Below are positions 59,661 through 64,000 of a DNA stretch of 64,000 bases, one piece after another. Source of the stretch: Litsea cubeba (lineage: Eukaryota > Streptophyta > Magnoliopsida > Laurales > Lauraceae); assembly GCA_012931725.1 (NCBI GenBank), contig CM022949.1:26601826-26665825 (forward strand), in the 5' to 3' direction. The number at the start of each line of letters is the position of its first letter. Within the stretch, counting starts at the first letter, position 1. The notes under the pieces are model-generated. The model was not told the origin of the DNA, did no database searches, and worked only from the letters and a program-made list of their open reading frames with translations. A program made the translations under genes and the position numbers.

Positions 59661-60229
59661 GCAGATCTGAACCCACTTGGTTGAAAAAGTGTGCGACTGC
59701 AAAACTAACCAAACGCGATTGTTTCAGTCCCAAAAAATGCAGATTTAGAGCGCGCCATATGGTCTTTGAAAACCCAAAATCTCAACTAGAAAATCCATCG
59801 GGAAGTGGACTAACGAGCCCCCTAAACAGGGGTACTCGGACATATTTTTAAGAAAACAGCAGATCTAAACCCACTTGGTTGAAAGAGTGCGCGACTGCAA
59901 AACTAACCAAACGCGATTGTTTACATCCAAACAAATGCAGATTTAGAGTGTGCCATATGGTCTTTGAAACCCTAAAATTCCAACCAGAAACTCCATCGGG
60001 AAGTGGACTAACTAACCCCCTAAACAGGGGTACTCGAACATGTTTTCAAGAAAACAGCAGATCTGAACCCACTTGGTTGAAAAAGTGCGCGACTCCAAAA
60101 CTAACCAAACACGATTGTTTCCGTCCAAAAAAATGCAGATTTAGAATGGGCCATATGGTCTTTGAAACCCCAAAATTTCTACCAGAAACTCCATCGGGAA
60201 GTGGACTAATAGGGGTACTCGGCAAGCTA
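59661..60229 (+). repeat. 198-bp tandem repeat, nearly three copies
   Basis: GCAGATCTGAACCCACTTGG-type starts lie at 59661, 59859 and 60057, exactly 198 bp apart. Each unit includes AACCAAACGCGATTGTTT, AATGCAGATTTAGAG, CCATATGGTCTTTGAAA, CCATCGGGAAGTGGACTAA and CCCCTAAACAGGGGTACTCG, where CCCCTAAACAGGGG can form a hairpin. The third copy is shortened by about 25 bp and is followed at once by the GGTTCGAACC hairpins. Because 198 is a multiple of three, a frame stays open from 59879 to 60298; I do not consider it a gene. Confidence 0.95.
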
Positions 60230-60252
60230 AAAAAAAAGTGTTGGCGAATCCC

Positions 60253-60445
60253 AAAGGTTCGAACCCTTACAGTAAGGGTTCGAACCTTTGCTTCGTAACC
60301 TTTCTTGGCCAAATCCCAGAGACCACTAAGGTTCGAACCCTTACAGTAAGGGTTCGAACCTTCACTTCGTTGGTCTCCTGGGCCAAATCCTAGAGAGCAT
60401 TAAGGTTCGAACCTTTGCACACAGGGTTCGAACCTTCACTTCTTT
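60253..60445. repeat. GGTTCGAACC hairpin cluster
   Basis: Two perfect hairpins with one-base loops: an 18-bp stem at 60253-60270/60272-60289 and a 17-bp stem at 60328-60344/60346-60362. A third, imperfect pair spans about 60402-60440. The separators TTGGCCAAATCCCAGAGA and GGGCCAAATCCTAGAGAG match the palindrome at 58 kb. Confidence 0.92.
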
Positions 60446-60760
60446 GCCATCCAAAATTTTTGAAAATACAATTCTGGGTGAAATTCGTGAGTCTTTCTCA
60501 TTGTTTATACATCTCATTATAAATTCATTGCCATTTTGCCGTTGCACACAAAAAATGTACCAAGAACCTATAATTAACAGTAACGATTTCGTTATAAAAA
60601 AATGATGAAAATAAAATTCTGGATGAGATTCGTTAGTAATTCTCCTTGTTTATGGTTCTCAATATAAAGTCATTGTTGTTTGGTTGTTCGACACAAAAAA
60701 TGGATGAAGAATCTACAAATAATGGTAACGATATCGTTACCAATACCTATAGTATATTCA
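60446..60760. repeat. Half-arm copies of the AACGATATCGTT family
   Basis: Two successive blocks, each running GTGAGTCTTTCTCATTGTTT, ATACATCTCATTATAAA, then CACAAAAAATG and an AACGATATCGTT-type core. The second ends in the perfect 18-bp palindrome GGTAACGATATCGTTACC (60724-60741). Confidence 0.88.
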
Positions 60761-61554
60761 TTGTGACAGACAACCAAATTACAATGCCTTTATACTAAGA
60801 AGCATAAATAAGGACACAACCAAACGGTATTATTCCCCTTCAAATTACTCTCTCCTTCAAAAATTTAGAAAAGACATCTCTTGTTAATGTTATTGATATG
60901 AGTAACTATTGGGTCACTTCTCTTATAGAAGATTTAGAGGTTTTTATGTATGACCATTGATTGGCCGTTAATTTTTTTCCCCCAACCAGACAGGAGGGGA
61001 ATGGACAATGTGGTTTATAAGTCAACCGAATTTCTCTTTTTTGGAGTTGTGGCACAAAAAAGTAAACCTACACAATGTGAAGAAAACAAAGAACTGAGAT
61101 TTCCATATCAACGTGATACGAAACTTCCATTGGAGCAGTTAAATGCAACCAAAGTTAATTGCAAGTATCAATTACATTCAATCATATAAATGATAGGTTA
61201 TAAATTGATCATATATAGGCCGGGTGGTCATACAGCCATGAGGTTTCAGGGTAAAGGACCAAGAACCTAGATCATGATCCAATATAATCTAGATTCTTAC
61301 CCATTTGTTACATTGATTGCAAATCAAGACTAATTTGGACCATGAAGGCCTGGATGACATCATTGTTGTGTTTATGGATGAAGTTAAACAGAAGGAAAAA
61401 TGAAATTCAAGAGGGCATATGAGTTGAACATATTTAAAGAACTTTGAGTGGCATCCAACCCTATCAATCAGAAACATGAGAAAATAAGGCCATCACAATG
61501 AGTTTATGAGTTCAAGTAGGAAGATTCATAATCTAAGTGCATTATACAATTTAG
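60761..61554. other. Non-coding stretch
   Basis: No gene or repeat recognised. Confidence 0.5.
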
Positions 61555-61830
61555 AGTTTTGAGAGTTCGAACCTTTGGGCTCTCTGGAATTTGGCACAGG
61601 AAGTGCAAATAACATGGGTTCGAACCCTCTTTGTCTCTAGAATTTGGCACAAGGAGGTTTGAAATTGAAGGTTCGAACCCTTACAACGAGGGTTCGAACC
61701 TGTCTTTGTCTCTGGAATTTGGCCCAAGGAGGTTTGAAATTGAAGGTTCGAACCCTCACAACGAGGGTTCGAACCTTCTCTGGAATTTGGCCCTATGAGG
61801 TAGTAACTTGAAGGTTCGAACACTAGAAAA
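61555..61830. repeat. GGTTCGAACC hairpin cluster, third site
   Basis: Units alternate AGGTTCGAACC-type half-palindromes with TCTCTGGAATTTGGC separators (for example 61579-61591). Hairpin-like pairs span about 61671-61707 and 61742-61780. Spacing is looser than at 58 and 60 kb. Confidence 0.85.
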
Positions 61831-62169
61831 AAACACTTAAGGCAATAACCTAGTGTGCAAGGCATGGAATATGTCACATTTGCAAATGGCAATCAACTCA
61901 AGAACATTTTCCTAATCTTAATGTTGTAGCTAGCCCACAATGCTGCTAGATTCGGTAGCAGGTCTGTGAAGGCTATGGTATAGACTTGTCCTTTCAAAAA
62001 AATGGCTATGGTATAAACCTAAAACCTATATTCCATTTCATCCTGTAATGTAAAAACTTGTAACATTGGTCAACAGTCCATTATGTTCTATTTCTACAAC
62101 ATTCATTTTCATACACTAATTATAAATCATGACACAACAATTGGACACAAAGTGTTATATCCAGTCCAA

Positions 62170-62430
62170 CATACAAAGTGAAATCATGAGTCTTTCTTAT
62201 TGTTTATGCATCTCAATATGAAGTCACCATTATTTTCTTGTTGAACATAAAAAAATGGATGAAGAAACTATGAATGATGGTAACGATGTCGTTTTTGGAA
62301 TATAACCTCCATGAGCCTTTTTCCTGGTTTATGTATCTCAATATATAGTCAGGGCCAATCTCATTGCTGAACAGCAAAAAGTGAAATAAAAAAGTCTAAA
62401 GAATTGTAACGATATCGTTGTAAAAAAAAT
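62170..62430. repeat. Two further copies of the AACGATATCGTT block
   Basis: The first has GAGTCTTTCTTATTGTTTAT, ATGGATGAAGAAACTATGA and GGTAACGATGTCGTTTT near 62280. The second has ATGAGCCTTTTTCC, TTTATGTATCTCAATATA and TGTAACGATATCGTTGT near 62405. Both are in the same orientation. Confidence 0.85.
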
Positions 62431-64000
62431 TTAGAAACCACTAATCTCTGCAACACAATTGCTCCACAAACATCAATTTCAGTACAAGGCATTGAAAACT
62501 GATTTGGGATAAAGAACAAAACCAGAACAGGCTTTTCTACATGACAAATGGGTTGGAAACATGGAGTTGAAGAGGGTAAACTCAAATGGCCTTTATTTCA
62601 TTTCAAATTGTTAGATAATATGCTTACAAAATTATGGAATGTTTGGAACACAATAATTATTCTAGCACACAAAGGTCATACACCCTTTACAAGTAGATTG
62701 GCTTCAAACAGAGAGCAACTCCTCCCTCATACAAAGTATACCCAATAAGGACCACTTGATCTGCTTCCATATGTCGGCTTCAACATTTCAAATCTGAGCA
62801 ACGATGTGGACAAGTTAAAGTTATATCTCATCCAAAAAAAGAGGAAAATGATGATTCATACTCTTGGAGGTGGATCTCTACATGTCTGTCTATTATGACC
62901 ACGCTTCTTGCAATGGAAGCATGTTACTTGCTACTTCATTGTCCTTTGTTCGTATCCATAACTTGACCATTAGAAGTGACATCAGCCAGTACAATGATAA
63001 TCCTACCAAAGCCAGTTCAATAATCAAAATTGGCAAAGATGCAAACTAAAAGATAGAAAAAGATAATCAGTTGCAGCATAAGTACCACAAATATGAAGCT
63101 CTAATCAACTGTGTTGATTGAATGCAAGGAGGAAATGTCATATTTCAATGTGACAACACAATTTTTACAAGAAGGTAAGGATTAAGACACAAAATTAAGC
63201 CAAATGATCACAATGAATACATACTACACTATTTACAAGAAAAAAGATTTAAGAATGACAACCATTTATATTTCTAAGAACAAATACACCTAAGCAAAAA
63301 TGAAAAACTTCATAATGGTCATACCCAACCAGTTACTTTACTGTATGTTTTTTGTGGATAAGAGATGTTTCCTTCAAAAAGAGAAGTTTCCTTGAATCGG
63401 CCTACATCACCTTTGTGAAATCCTTGATAGGGGACCACAAATGTGATTGTTGTTGGTTAACAACAAATCTGATTGTTGTTTCTTCCGAAGTTAGTGGAAG
63501 AGACATCGATCTTCCATTGAGACTGTCAATTTAGAATTGAAAAGTTCACTGTGGGATTGTGACAAGGCCTAGGATCATCACTACTTGCTCTAATTGAAAT
63601 TTCTCCCTCAAAATACCTTTTTTTAATCAATCTTTTTCTTCTAGCCTCATTTCAACCTTTTGACTTCTTGATAGTTTCTGCCAAAAAAACATTTTATGAA
63701 ATGTTTCTTACATCTGATTCCATTCTAGCAACTAATAATGCTAGTAGTGAAAATGCATACAAAAAGTGAACATCAACAGCACATCTGACCAGCTTAAAAA
63801 GCAATGAAGCATCCAATTGAAAACCAAAACTGAGAAAACATGAGCTGAGTATACCTTAGAGCTGAAAAAACCCCAACCATGTGTGCAAGTCATTCATCTA
63901 CAACTGTAAAGAAATTCCTCCAAGTAAAAAAGAACGTTGCATGGGAACATCAATTCGGATCAAGACAACTGCCACCCATCAGTACTACCGAAGCCAAATA
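62431..64000. other. Non-coding stretch to the window end
   Basis: No gene, RNA or repeat recognised. The V-ATPase exon 3 was looked for here and not found. Confidence 0.5.

Noticed and set aside
59879..60298. Open frame of 139 residues
   Set aside because: A by-product of the 198-bp tandem repeat; the two copies give the same peptide and it runs into hairpin repeats.
57851..62430. CRISPR-like array
   Set aside because: Palindromic repeats are present, but the spacers are repeated too, the context is a plant nuclear genome, and there are no cas genes.

Overview
The window is nuclear DNA of a flowering plant. Supporting signs are GT-AG introns, plant-only protein families (G-type lectin receptor kinase, CYP71-type P450, APETALA2-type factor, VQ protein, V-ATPase c''), and plant lineages of transposable element (En/Spm CACTA, Tat-type Ty3/gypsy, Ivana/Oryco-like Ty1/copia). 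I cannot name the species. Gene density is very low and almost everything recognisable is a transposon or a gene fragment.

Positions 1-28.9 kb form a nested stack. The outermost layer is a minus-strand copia element (24259-28859: LTR, primer-binding site, leader, gag, pol). Its reverse transcriptase is cut by the 3' terminus of a plus-strand CACTA element (13-bp terminal motif ending at 24258). The CACTA transposase is itself split: its N-terminal half is at 1867-3290 and its DUF4218/DUF4216 half at 19849-21418. Between them lies a 5'-truncated Tat gypsy element (about 3291-17984), fused in frame to the transposase. Its pol is cut by a 6174-bp insertion (4913-11086) with TG...CA ends and a near-perfect 5-bp target duplication. 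That insertion looks like a giant solo LTR full of GC-rich palindromic repeats. The Tat element also carries a 117-bp minisatellite behind integrase and a decayed three-exon antisense gene with its own TATA/G-box promoter. A receptor-kinase fragment (175-600) sits at the left edge and could be cargo of the CACTA element.

Positions 28.9-51.5 kb hold the first exon of a CYP71-type P450 with two stop codons (29251-30150), and an LTR of about 2 kb with a tRNA-Asp-type primer site on the minus strand (32771-34792). They also hold three correctly spliced exons of an APETALA2-type factor, including the family's 31-nt microexon (39414-39984, minus), two copies of a G-box/TATA-bearing repeat, and a solo LTR with a perfect CAGAT duplication (42595-45287).

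Positions 51.5-64 kb begin with the first two exons of a V-ATPase c'' subunit gene (51557-51846), the only gene start here without an obvious lesion; its later exons were not found. A VQ-like fragment follows (53195-53350, minus). The rest is dominated by an unfamiliar repeat family. Its fullest copy is a near-perfect 1270-bp palindrome (57851-59120) built from GGTTCGAACC hairpins, a fixed spacer, and blocks ending in the palindrome AACGATATCGTT. Partial copies occur at 53.0, 60.2-60.8, 61.6-61.8 and 62.2-62.4 kb, beside a 198-bp tandem array (59661-60229). I regard this family as the most interesting signal in the window.
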